Origin: Caulobacterales bacterium
GTDB lineage: Bacteria > Pseudomonadota > Alphaproteobacteria > Caulobacterales > Aquidulcibacteraceae
Length of the DNA stretch: 64,000 nucleotides
Direction: 5' to 3'
Assembly (NCBI GenBank): GCA_017303355.1
Contig: JAFLCU010000001.1
Coordinates: 372,001 to 436,000, forward strand
Positions 1 to 8,132 of this stretch are shown here, piece after piece (the first letter of the stretch is position 1; every line of letters starts with the position of its first letter). The notes under the pieces were generated by a model. The model worked only from the letters and a program-made list of their open reading frames with translations, searched no databases and was not told the origin of the DNA. The position numbers were made by a program, and so were the translations under genes.

Positions 1-832
1 CATCGCGGCCGCGCCCGGCTTCGCCAGCGGGCGAGCCCATGGTGAAGATGCCGCCGGGCAACACGACCATCTCGGGGCACGTCTCGCAATCGCTGAATTG
101 ATAGCCCGCGGCGTAGGTCGGCCCGCTCGTGCGGATTTCCGGTTGTTCGTCCCCGAGCGCGCCGGTCTCGACTGGCGCCGCGACCGCGTCAGGCTGTTCG
201 GACGGCATGAATTGCTGGGTGAAGCGCCAGATGCTTGGCGCGAAATAGGCGCCGATCGCCAAGAGCGCGACGGCCGCGCCCATCGACGCATAGCGCCGCG
301 TCGCGCGCATGAACCGCTGGCGCTTGGAGAGAATTTCGAACGTCTGCACGCGCTGCTCGATATTATCGAGCGGCTTTTGCCCACGCGATTGGAACGCCGC
401 CGATGGCGACGAACGCGCCATCGACCGAAACTCGGCGGAGACCAAGGCCGTGCCGGGTTCGGCCAATTCCTGCAAACGCGCGGCGACGTTCACGCCATGG
501 CCGAGCAGATCATTGGTCGCGGTGACGACAACGTCGCCCACGTGCGCGCCGACGCGGATCGGCGGCTCGCCCTTCAAGCGTTTGTCGAGAATATCTTGCA
601 CGGCGCCGAGTGCGGCGCCCGCTGAACCGAACTCAAGCATGAAGCCGTCGCCGGCTGTGTTGAAGAGCCGCCCGCCATTCTTGGCCGCGACGCTTTCAAT
701 CCGCGCACGCAGGTTTTCCACCTTGCGCGCGGCGTTGCGCTGGTCGCGCTCGGACATTGTCGAGAACCCGACGATGTCGACCGCCACGATCGACGCCAAA
801 CGGATTGTCCGTTCGTCAGTATTTTCCACCAC
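1..832 (-). CDS. Class III nucleotide cyclase fused through a membrane segment to an FGE-sulfatase domain (partial, runs off the left edge)
   Basis: Reading the minus strand from GTG at 832 gives an open frame to the window edge (277 codons); an in-frame TGA lies two codons upstream, so the start must be GTG 832 or 829. Residues 10-160 look like a class III adenylate/guanylate cyclase: metal aspartates D19 (AVDIVGFS) and D62 (TAGDGFM), and the transition-state pair N115/R119 (VNVAARL). The position that usually holds the adenine-selecting lysine is N58 (LFNTAGDG). About residues 178-196 form one membrane segment. The last visible part, CPEMVVLPGGIFTMGSP, is the opening of a formylglycine-generating-enzyme/SUMF1-like domain, probably periplasmic. 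Cyclase-TM-FGE fusions are known in alphaproteobacteria. It follows the pectate lyase in the same direction. The C-terminus is not in the window, so whether the FGE domain is active cannot be judged. Confidence 0.85.
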   Translation of the reverse strand, partial: MVENTDERTIRLASIVAVDIVGFSTMSERDQRNAARKVENLRARIESVAAKNGGRLFNTAGDGFMLEFGSAGAALGAVQDILDKRLKGEPPIRVGAHVGDVVVTATNDLLGHGVNVAARLQELAEPGTALVSAEFRSMARSSPSAAFQSRGQKPLDNIEQRVQTFEILSKRQRFMRATRRYASMGAAVALLAIGAYFAPSIWRFTQQFMPSEQPDAVAAPVETGALGDEQPEIRTSGPTYAAGYQFSDCETCPEMVVLPGGIFTMGSPAGEAGRGRD

Positions 833-891
833 GGCTCATATCCCCACGCCCGCGAGGATAGCCTCCTGCCCGAGGCGTTTCCACCTTTCTG

Positions 892-2550
892 CTAGTGGCC
901 TGAATCCGCGATGAGCAAAAGCGCGCTCATGTTCTGGATGAAGGTTCCCGTTGAAATGCCTGTTACGGGGGCGTCGGTCACGTAGGGCGAGGTGTCGAAG
1001 CGGTCGCCGACCAGGGTTTGGGAGAAATCGCCGGGCGAAGGGGTTGCCGGGGGCTCGCCCGCATAGGGCTGGGAGGTGGAGCTGAGCGGTGTGGGCCAAT
1101 AGCCCTCGGCGTTCAGGCCGGCGATCAGCTCGCGGGTGCGTTCTGGCGTTGGGCGCTCGAAGCTTTGGCCGCCGGCGTTTGAGGTCATGTCGGAGACTTC
1201 GATATTCTCGGTGGTGAAGAAACGCGGCAGCTCGAAGCCGGCTTGTGGGCGCAGCGGCGAGGACGCGCGGAGCAGATCAGGCGACGCGGCGCGCAAACGT
1301 TCGTAACGCGCACGCAGAGCTTCGATATTGATCGCGCGCCATTGCGAGTAATGCGTGATCGGTTTGGCCGGATCGTAATTCCAATAATATGCGCCGCTCG
1401 CCTGGTTCGAGCCGCGACGATGATTGATGCGCGCGCGGTTCGTGCCGAGTTCGATGAAGGTTGGATATTCGCGGCCGCGTACTTGGATTTGATCGGCGGG
1501 CAAGCGCACCGATTGCAGCCAATCGAGCGCTTCGGGAATACGCGCGATGAAGCGCGCCTCGCCCGTCCATTCATAGAAATCCATCATTTGCGCGATATTG
1601 CCGGCGCTCGTGTGCGTGGCCAGCGCGTCGGGCTCATATGAGCGCGCGCCGATCGGCAGAAGCGTTTCGTGATGGTGCTGCAAGCCCCAGCCCGCTTGTG
1701 GCGCGGGTTGTTGCGTGACGATGAAAATCTCCATTGCGCGGCGGATCGCGGCCAAGGCGCGCTCATCGCCGAGCGTATGATAGACCATCAGCAGGAATTT
1801 GATGTTCTCATCCGCGACCGCGTCGTTGAAGGTGATATAGCGGGTATAGTCTGGATGGCCGTGCAGCGACGGCGCGTCGTTCACGAACGGAAAACGCTGC
1901 GGCCAGCCGCCGTTTTCGTATTGGCTATCGAGCACAAACGAGATCGCGCGCTCCAGCGGCGCGCGCAAACGCGAGGAGCGGCGCTCCAAATAAAGACGCA
2001 GCAAGAATTGCGACGCTTCCGACGTGCCGGCGTCATCGAAGGTCGCGTTGCCGTAATAGTGATGGAATTCTTCCAGCCGCCAGCCGTTCTTGCCGATCGT
2101 ATCGTACCAGCGGCGCGTGCTCTCCTCGCCCGCGAAATCGTAGAGATAATTCCAGCCGCCGGCAGGATGCTGCGCGGCGATGAGCCCTTCGGCGACCTCC
2201 ATCGCGGCTTGATAGTAAAACTCATCGCGCGTGGCGTGGTAGCAATCGAGATAGAGATGGCCGACCGTCGCCGTGCCCGGCGGCTGAATCCAGATCATGG
2301 TCGGATAGGCTTCCATCTCGCCCCAGCGGCGCGAGAAATCCGGCAGATAGCTCCACGCATAGCCGCCGCGATACGCCGCCTCCTCGCGCATGAAGCGCGC
2401 GGCGCGCTTCATCGCCTCTCGCGCTTCGCGCCGCAGCTCATTGCTACCGGTGTCAACGTCTGGCTCAAAAAAAGACGCGCATGCGCTCGTCAAAACAGCG
2501 CCTGAGACGCCGGCCAAGAGGCCGCGGCGTGAGGTGGAAAAGCTCTTCAT
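892..2550 (-). CDS. Exported pectate lyase, PL10-like
   Basis: A 552-residue protein with a Tat-like signal (SRRGLLAG, residues 7-14) ending in a lipobox (LTSAC, Cys24), so it is probably a membrane-anchored lipoprotein outside the cytoplasm. The body matches pectate lyases of polysaccharide lyase family 10: GNATFDDAGTSEASQFLLRL and SQYENGGWPQRFP are family-typical blocks, set in an alpha-toroid-like repeat. Such enzymes cleave polygalacturonate by beta-elimination. It lies 29 bases after the acyl-CoA synthetase and 59 bases before the cyclase gene, all on the minus strand, so they could share a transcript. The C-terminal 100 residues (after about 450) are less recognisable. No pectin-degradation partner genes are next to it, but the rhamnose locus 17 kb away would fit a plant cell-wall lifestyle (inference). 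Confidence 0.85.
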   Translation of the reverse strand: MKSFSTSRRGLLAGVSGAVLTSACASFFEPDVDTGSNELRREAREAMKRAARFMREEAAYRGGYAWSYLPDFSRRWGEMEAYPTMIWIQPPGTATVGHLYLDCYHATRDEFYYQAAMEVAEGLIAAQHPAGGWNYLYDFAGEESTRRWYDTIGKNGWRLEEFHHYYGNATFDDAGTSEASQFLLRLYLERRSSRLRAPLERAISFVLDSQYENGGWPQRFPFVNDAPSLHGHPDYTRYITFNDAVADENIKFLLMVYHTLGDERALAAIRRAMEIFIVTQQPAPQAGWGLQHHHETLLPIGARSYEPDALATHTSAGNIAQMMDFYEWTGEARFIARIPEALDWLQSVRLPADQIQVRGREYPTFIELGTNRARINHRRGSNQASGAYYWNYDPAKPITHYSQWRAINIEALRARYERLRAASPDLLRASSPLRPQAGFELPRFFTTENIEVSDMTSNAGGQSFERPTPERTRELIAGLNAEGYWPTPLSSTSQPYAGEPPATPSPGDFSQTLVGDRFDTSPYVTDAPVTGISTGTFIQNMSALLLIADSGH

Positions 2551-2579
2551 CAGCCTTCGCGATCCTTCCCTTCGGAGCT

Positions 2580-4202
2580 TTAGCGCGACGGACTTGGGGC
2601 CGGCGGCGCGAGCTCGTGCTTCTTGATCTTGCCCGCGGCCGTGCGCGGGAAATCCGCCACGAAGGTGACGTGGCGGGGGGTTTTATAGCCAGCGAGGCGC
2701 GCCCGGCAAAACTGAATCAATTCGGCGGCGCTGACGGAAGGCGCCTCGGGCCGGAGCTGGACGAAGGCGTGGCCGACCTCGCCCCATTTCTCGTCCGGCA
2801 CGCCGACAATGGCGGCTTCCAGCACCGCCGGATGCCGCGCCAGCAGGTTCTCTATCTCGGCCGGATAGACGTTTTCGCCACCGGAAATGTACATGTCCTT
2901 GATCCGGCCGGCGACGTAATAGCAGCCGTCGCCGTCACGGCGCCCGACATCGCCGCTTCTCAGCCAGCCATCCGCCGTGAACGCCTTCGCGGTTTCCTCC
3001 GGCCTGTTCCAATAGCCGGGCGTGAGCCCTGCGCCGCGCATCCAGATCTCGCCGGTCTCGCCCTCCGCCACATCGCGACCAAGGCCATCGACGATGCGGA
3101 CATCGAGCAGCATTTGCGGCTTGCCGACGGAGCCGATCTTGGTGAGCGCGTCTTCGGGCGCGGCGATAAAGGCGGTGGGGCCGGTTTCGGTCATGCCGTA
3201 GCCGTTGCAGACGCGCACGCCTTTGGCCGCGTAGCGCTCCACCAACACGTCCGGCAAAGGCGCGCCGCCGCAGCCCCAGGTGCGGATGCGCGAAAAATCG
3301 GCGCGGTCGAAATCAGGATGCAGCGCCAATTGCTGATAAACCGCCGGCACCGCGAAGAAGACATCGAGCGTCGGCATCAACGCGAACGCGCGTTCTTCGT
3401 CAAAGCCGGGCATCACTGTCACCGTGCCGCCCGCGATCAGGGTTGGCATCGTGACGAGTTGGATGCCGGCGGTATGGAAGAGCGGCAGGAAATTGAGCGT
3501 GCGATCGCCGGCGCGCAGTCCGAACGCCTGAGTGACATGGAACGCGTTCACCGCGCTCATCTGGTAGGTTTGGATGACGGCCTTGGGTTTGCCGGTGGTG
3601 CCTGAAGTATAGCACAGGAACCACGTATCATCGCCGTTCCAGCGCGTTTCAGTGCGCAGCGGCGTGGCGGTAGAGAGCAGATATTCATAATGCTCCCCCG
3701 CTTGCGGGGGAGCATTCAGCGAAGCTGACTGAGGGGGCGCTGCGCCAGCGTTTGACGGAGTTTCCCCCTCTCCTCCTCCCGCTTTCGCGGGAGTTCGGAC
3801 CTCCCCCGTAAACGGGGGAGGATCGAGCGCCAAACCATCGTAATTCAACGCGCGCGCAGTCTCAGCGTCCTCGGCGCCGAACACGAGAAGCGCGGGCGTG
3901 CAATCGTCGAGGATCGGCGCGAGTTCGGCGGCGGGCGCGCGCCAGTTCAGCGGCACGAGAATCGCGCCGAGCTTGGCGCAGGCGAACATGATTTCGAAAA
4001 ATTCGATGCGGTTGCGGCAGAGGATGGCGACGCGATCGCCGCGCTTCACGCCGCGATCGGCCAGCAATGCGGCGGCGCGCGATGCGCGATCGTCGATTTG
4101 CGCATAAGTGAGCGTACGCCCCGTCAGCGCATCTTCGAAGGCGATCACGTGCGGCGTCAGCGCCGCCCGCTTCGCGGTGATGTCGACCAGGTCGACACCC
4201 AT
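2580..4202 (-). CDS. AMP-forming acyl-CoA synthetase/ligase (FadD/class I family)
   Basis: A 540-residue member of the ANL superfamily, which activates a carboxylic acid with ATP to an acyl-AMP and then to the CoA thioester. Visible motifs are the P-loop TSGTTGKPK (199-207), YGMTETGP, GEIWMRG, the hinge region YYVAGRIKDMYISGGENVY and the C-terminal catalytic lysine in PRTAAGKIKK. The substrate is unknown. Residues about 127-171 (DPPPFTGEVRTPAKAGGGEG and onward) are encoded by a palindromic repeat element inserted in frame ahead of the P-loop; the rest of the fold is intact, so the gene may still work. It sits 30 bases downstream of the TetR gene and opposite a hydrolase/TonB receptor/MFS set, suggesting uptake and activation of one organic acid or ester. 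Confidence 0.9.
   Translation of the reverse strand: MGVDLVDITAKRAALTPHVIAFEDALTGRTLTYAQIDDRASRAAALLADRGVKRGDRVAILCRNRIEFFEIMFACAKLGAILVPLNWRAPAAELAPILDDCTPALLVFGAEDAETARALNYDGLALDPPPFTGEVRTPAKAGGGEGETPSNAGAAPPQSASLNAPPQAGEHYEYLLSTATPLRTETRWNGDDTWFLCYTSGTTGKPKAVIQTYQMSAVNAFHVTQAFGLRAGDRTLNFLPLFHTAGIQLVTMPTLIAGGTVTVMPGFDEERAFALMPTLDVFFAVPAVYQQLALHPDFDRADFSRIRTWGCGGAPLPDVLVERYAAKGVRVCNGYGMTETGPTAFIAAPEDALTKIGSVGKPQMLLDVRIVDGLGRDVAEGETGEIWMRGAGLTPGYWNRPEETAKAFTADGWLRSGDVGRRDGDGCYYVAGRIKDMYISGGENVYPAEIENLLARHPAVLEAAIVGVPDEKWGEVGHAFVQLRPEAPSVSAAELIQFCRARLAGYKTPRHVTFVADFPRTAAGKIKKHELAPPAPSPSR
3691..3832. repeat. REP-like palindromic repeat element inserted inside the acyl-CoA synthetase gene
   Basis: The 142-base stretch contains three strong palindromes: 3692-3713 (arms GCTCCCCCGC / GCGGGGGAGC, 2-nt loop), about 3772-3790 (CTCCCGC / GCGGGAG) and 3810-3831 (CCTCCCCCGT / ACGGGGGAGG). 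On the minus strand it is read as about 47 low-complexity residues rich in P, G, A and E that do not belong to the ligase family. This resembles the in-frame palindromic elements described in Rickettsia coding genes and related repeats of other alphaproteobacteria. Confidence 0.8.
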
Positions 4203-4232
4203 TCCGTTCCTCCCATTCGTGAGCGCGCTTTC

Positions 4233-4880
4233 TTACGAAGCGTCGCCCTTATTGGCGCGCGGCGCGAGCCCGTTGATCATCAAATCCGCAGCGGCCTCGG
4301 AGACCGCGTTGACGTCCGCGTCGTCTTCCCAGACGCCGAATTTCAGCCCCAGGAAAGTGGAGGCGCCCATCAGCACCCACACGCGCACATCGGTATCGCC
4401 GTCGCTGATTTCACCGCGCTTGGCGGCCTGCGACAATTGCTGGCCATACGCATCCGAGAACACCCGGTAATAGGCGCGGTACGCTTCCGGCGCGACGAAC
4501 TGCGCCTCCATCACGACGCGATAGAGCGATTTATGCGTGCGGACGAATTCGAGATACGCGCGTATGCCGAGGCGCTCGGCCTCCAAGCGGTTGGGCGCGT
4601 CCTTCACGCTTTCGCTGAGCGCATGACGGGTGCGCGCGCCCATGTCCGCGACCAGGGCGCGGAACACCTCCTCCTTGCTCTTGAAATACACGTAGAACGT
4701 GCCGAGCCCCACACCCGCGCGCTGCGTGATGTGGCTGATCGCGGTTTCGTGGAAACCGCGCTGGCCGAATTCCTCCCCTGCCGCGTCCAGCAAGCGCCTC
4801 AAGGTGCGCCGCCCGCGCTCGGTTTTCGGCCCCGCCTTCTCTTCTGAAAGCTCGGAAGCCGAACCTGAATGTTGACTCAT
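4233..4880 (-). CDS. TetR/AcrR-family transcriptional regulator
   Basis: A 215-residue protein with an N-terminal TetR helix-turn-helix: RRTLRRLLDAAGEEFGQRGF followed by ISHITQRAGVGLGTFYVYFK, residues about 23-65. The remaining helices would form the ligand-binding and dimerisation domain. It is the first gene of the minus-strand run (regulator, acyl-CoA synthetase, pectate lyase, cyclase) and is divergent from the alpha/beta hydrolase at 4961, so it probably controls both sides of the 80-base gap from operators there. The ligand is unknown; an acyl-CoA made by the neighbouring ligase is a reasonable guess. Confidence 0.92.
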   Translation of the reverse strand: MSQHSGSASELSEEKAGPKTERGRRTLRRLLDAAGEEFGQRGFHETAISHITQRAGVGLGTFYVYFKSKEEVFRALVADMGARTRHALSESVKDAPNRLEAERLGIRAYLEFVRTHKSLYRVVMEAQFVAPEAYRAYYRVFSDAYGQQLSQAAKRGEISDGDTDVRVWVLMGASTFLGLKFGVWEDDADVNAVSEAAADLMINGLAPRANKGDAS

Positions 4881-4922
4881 GTTTCAAGTCTCCGATATAA
4901 GCCGGGACAAGACAAGGAAAAT

Positions 4923-4944
4923 TCGGCCCGGGGGAACGGGCCGA
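4923..4944 (+). promoter_or_regulatory. 5' leader hairpin ahead of the hydrolase/TonB receptor operon
   Basis: A perfect 8-bp stem (TCGGCCCG / CGGGCCGA) with a G-rich 6-base loop GGGGAA lies just before the Shine-Dalgarno run AGGGGGGAAAG of the gene at 4961. A hairpin of the same dimensions precedes the receptor at 21787. It may stabilise the mRNA or tune translation. Confidence 0.45.
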
Positions 4945-4960
4945 GGGGGGAAAGCCGGTT

Positions 4961-5806
4961 ATGCCGGTATGCGCTTTGCCAGATGGGGCGGCCATGTCCT
5001 ACGCCGAGGAAGGCGCGGGAACGCCTGTCCTGTTGGTGCATGGCTGGGCCGGGCATGGCGGGTTCTTCCAGGATTTGAGCAAGCGGTTGGCGCGCACCCA
5101 TCGGGTGCTGACGCTCACCCTGCGCGGTCATCCCGGCTCTGACCAGGGCCAAGCGCCATGCACGATCGAAACGCTGGCCGCCGACATCATGCATTTCTTC
5201 GACGCGCTCGAACTCAAGGGCGTCGTCGCGCTGGGCTGGTCGATGGGCGCGATGGCGCTTTGGGCGGCGGCGCCGAAACTTGGCGGCCGCCTTGCCGGCA
5301 TCGTCGTCGAGGACATGGCGCCGCGCCTGATCAATGACGATTCGTGGCGATATGGCCTGGCCGGCAATTACGGCGCGGGCGACGTCGCCGATACGCTCGC
5401 CGAAATTCGCGCCGATTGGCCCGCGCACGTCGCGCGCTTCGCGCCGCGCATGTTCGCGCGCGACGCCGACGCCAAGCTGATTGGCTGGGCCGCGGCCGAA
5501 ATGTCGAAAGCGGCGCCCGAAGCGATGGCTTCCTATTGGGCGTCGATGGCCGGCCAGGATTTTCGCGCAGCACTCGGCCGCATCACGCAGCCCATGCTCG
5601 TGATCGGCGGCGCCGACAGCCAAGTCTATCCAGATCGCGCGACGGAATTTGTCGCGCACACAGCGCCCAAGGGCGAACGCGTCGTCATTTCCGGCGCCGG
5701 CCACGTGCCGCATCTCGAAACGCCGGATGCGTTTTTCAACCATGTCGAGGCTTTCGTCCGCGCCCAGCGGCAGCCCGAAATTAAGAGCGGAGGAGTGATT
5801 CCATGA
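4961..5806 (+). CDS. Alpha/beta hydrolase fold protein
   Basis: A 281-residue alpha/beta hydrolase without a signal peptide, so cytoplasmic. The oxyanion region VLLVHGWAGHGG (23-34), nucleophile Ser94 in GWSMGA, an acidic residue in GGADS (about 221) and His248 in SGAGHVPHLE form a complete triad. Start 4961 is supported by a G-rich Shine-Dalgarno; ATG 4994 (MSYAEEG) is an alternative. Its stop overlaps the start of the TonB receptor (ATGA, 5803-5806), so the two are co-translated. It may hydrolyse an ester imported through that receptor, giving an acid for the CoA ligase across the divergent promoter (inference). Confidence 0.88.
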   Translation: MPVCALPDGAAMSYAEEGAGTPVLLVHGWAGHGGFFQDLSKRLARTHRVLTLTLRGHPGSDQGQAPCTIETLAADIMHFFDALELKGVVALGWSMGAMALWAAAPKLGGRLAGIVVEDMAPRLINDDSWRYGLAGNYGAGDVADTLAEIRADWPAHVARFAPRMFARDADAKLIGWAAAEMSKAAPEAMASYWASMAGQDFRAALGRITQPMLVIGGADSQVYPDRATEFVAHTAPKGERVVISGAGHVPHLETPDAFFNHVEAFVRAQRQPEIKSGGVIP

Positions 5807-8067
5807 AGCGTTTTGGTGATCCCGCGCGGTTAGCGCTGTTGTTGGCGAGCGTCGCCGCCGCGCCGATGGCGCTCTGCACGCCGGCCGTGGCGCAGGAGAT
5901 CGCGGTCGAGGAAGGCGAAGAACTTATCGTCACCGCCCGCCGCCGCGAAGAATCGCTGCAGGACGTGCCGATCGCCATCACGGTGCAAACGGCCGAGCAG
6001 CTCGACCAGCGCGGCGCTTCCGACATCACGGTGCTGCAGCAAACGACGCCGAACGCCACCGTGCAGGTGGCGCGCGGTTCGAACTCGACGCTGATCGCAT
6101 TCATTCGCGGCGTCGGCCAGCAAGATCCGCTCTGGGGCTTCGAGCCGGGCGTCGGCCTCTATGTTGACGACGTCTATGTCGCGCGTCCGCAAGCGGCCGT
6201 GCTCGACATCTTCGACATCGAGCGCATCGAAGTGCTGCGCGGCCCCCAAGGCACGCTTTACGGCCGCAACACGATCGGCGGCGCGGTGCGCTATGTGACG
6301 AGCCCGCTCGACCAAGACGAGGCGCACCTGCGCGCCCGCTTCTCGTACGGCTCGTACAATCAAATGGAAGCGCTGGTCTCCGGCTCGCTGCCGATCACGG
6401 AGAATTTCGTGGTTGGCGGCGCGGTCGCCGGCTATGTGCGCGACGGCTACGGTGAGAACCTGAACACCGGCGCCGAGCACTACAACAAGGACGTGTTCGC
6501 TTATCGGCTGAGCGCGCAATGGACGCCGACGGATGATCTCACCATCCGCCTGACCACGGACGGCGTGGAAGACGATTCCAATCCGCGCCACGGCTATCGC
6601 CTGACAAGCTTCCCGTTGGGCGGCGCCGCCTATGATCCGCCGGGCAGCGTCTATGACACGCGCGCGGGATCAGGCGATGACAACCACGTCGAGACGTACG
6701 GCACGTCGCTGCATGTTGACTACGAACTCAGCCCGAACCTCACGCTGCGTTCGATCACGGCGGTGCGCGAAGGCGAAACGCTTGGCACGATCGATTTCGA
6801 CAACACGCCGAACCCGACGCTCGACATTCCGGCCTATTACGCCGACGAACAATTCAGCCAGGAACTGCAACTCCTGTTTGACTATGATCGCATCCAAGGC
6901 GTGGCCGGGATTTATTATCTCGACGCCACGGCGGAAGGCGCGTTCGACACGGTCATCACCGGCCTGACGATCGCCACGCAGGGTCAGGTCGATACGGAAT
7001 CGTTGGCGGCCTTCGCCGATGTCAATTTCGACATCACCGACACGTTGGCGCTCTCGCTCGGCGCACGTTGGACCCGCGACGAAAAGACGGGCCAAGTCTA
7101 TCGTCAGAACTTCACGCAAACCTTCCTCGGCGAGCGCAGCCCGCTCTTCGGCGGCAACCCTATCCCCGGCCTGCTGCGTTCGAACTACACGAACGACGCG
7201 GAGTTCGAAGAAGTTACGCCGCGCGTCAGCTTGACGTGGGAAGCTTCGGACGCGCTGACGCTCTACACCTCGTTCAGCCAGGGCTTTAAGTCGGGCGGCT
7301 TCGACATGCGCGGCGACGCGGTGCTGACGCCGGCGACGGTGGATGGCTACGCGCCGGAATTCGTCGACACCTACGAAATCGGCTTCCACTCTTCGTTCGC
7401 GCAAGGCCGCATCAATCTGAGCGGCGCGGTGTTCCAGTCCGACTACACGGACATGCAGATCACGCGTCAGGAGCCGACGGTAGCCAACGGCATCGCGAGC
7501 TTCGTGGACAACGCGGCGGCCGCGACGCTGCAAGGCGTCGAACTCGAAGGCAACGTGCACGTCACCGATAACCTCGTCGCGAATTTCGCGGTGGGTTACA
7601 TCGACGGCGAGTTCGAAGAGTATCTGACGACGGTCGTGAACCCGGCCTACAATCCGATGCTGCCGATCGGTCCAGGCAACCAACCGACGCTGCCGGCTGA
7701 CTTCTCCGATCTCGCCGGCTTCCAGAACACGCCGGATTGGACGGGTTCGTTCTCGCTCACGTACTCGACGGCGCTCGCCGGCGGCACGCTCGCGATCACG
7801 CCCTCCGCGTCCTATCGCGGCGACAGCCAGATGTTCGAGTTCGCGAACCCGATCCTCGATCAGGGCGCCTACACGATCTACAATGCGTCGGTGACGTGGA
7901 CGACCGAGAATGATCGCCTCCGCCTCGGCCTGCACGGCCAGAACCTGGGCGATGAAGAGTACCGCGTCGGCGGCTACAACTTCCCGGGCAACACGTTCGG
8001 CAACTCGATCATCGGCTTCTATGGTCCGCCGCAGACCATCACCGGCACGGTTGAAGTTCGCTTCTAA
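5803..8067 (+). CDS. TonB-dependent outer-membrane receptor
   Basis: A 754-residue protein with a signal peptide ending near AVAQ (about residue 30), a TonB box region (EELIVTARRR), a plug domain with VLRGPQGTLYGRNTIGGAV and a long beta-barrel ending in aromatic F (VEVRF), as usual for BamA-inserted barrels. The plug pattern 'RRREESLQDVPIAITV' is typical of the large Caulobacterales/Sphingomonadales TonB-receptor group that imports carbohydrates or aromatic compounds. It overlaps the hydrolase gene by 4 bases and is followed by a terminator and then an MFS gene. The substrate cannot be read from the sequence. Confidence 0.93.
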   Translation: MKRFGDPARLALLLASVAAAPMALCTPAVAQEIAVEEGEELIVTARRREESLQDVPIAITVQTAEQLDQRGASDITVLQQTTPNATVQVARGSNSTLIAFIRGVGQQDPLWGFEPGVGLYVDDVYVARPQAAVLDIFDIERIEVLRGPQGTLYGRNTIGGAVRYVTSPLDQDEAHLRARFSYGSYNQMEALVSGSLPITENFVVGGAVAGYVRDGYGENLNTGAEHYNKDVFAYRLSAQWTPTDDLTIRLTTDGVEDDSNPRHGYRLTSFPLGGAAYDPPGSVYDTRAGSGDDNHVETYGTSLHVDYELSPNLTLRSITAVREGETLGTIDFDNTPNPTLDIPAYYADEQFSQELQLLFDYDRIQGVAGIYYLDATAEGAFDTVITGLTIATQGQVDTESLAAFADVNFDITDTLALSLGARWTRDEKTGQVYRQNFTQTFLGERSPLFGGNPIPGLLRSNYTNDAEFEEVTPRVSLTWEASDALTLYTSFSQGFKSGGFDMRGDAVLTPATVDGYAPEFVDTYEIGFHSSFAQGRINLSGAVFQSDYTDMQITRQEPTVANGIASFVDNAAAATLQGVELEGNVHVTDNLVANFAVGYIDGEFEEYLTTVVNPAYNPMLPIGPGNQPTLPADFSDLAGFQNTPDWTGSFSLTYSTALAGGTLAITPSASYRGDSQMFEFANPILDQGAYTIYNASVTWTTENDRLRLGLHGQNLGDEEYRVGGYNFPGNTFGNSIIGFYGPPQTITGTVEVRF

Positions 8068-8081
8068 ACCGGCATAAGCCA

Positions 8082-8122
8082 AAAACGGCGGCGCGATCTC
8101 CTCGCGTCGCCGTTTCTCTTTT
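8082..8122 (+). terminator. Rho-independent terminator after the TonB receptor
   Basis: The stem AAACGGCGGCGCG / CGCGTCGCCGTTT (8083-8095 with 8103-8115) is followed by TCTCTTTT. It sits between the receptor stop and the MFS start, so the MFS gene is expressed by partial read-through or its own promoter. Confidence 0.75.
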
Positions 8123-8132
8123 CAGGACGATC

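Noticed and set aside
2481..3605. 374-codon open frame on the plus strand
   Set aside because: Antisense of the acyl-CoA synthetase and pectate lyase start.
6670..8082. 470-codon open frame on the minus strand
   Set aside because: It is the complement of the TonB receptor gene; composition is R/V/E-rich as expected for antisense of GC-rich coding DNA, with no motif or ribosome-binding site.
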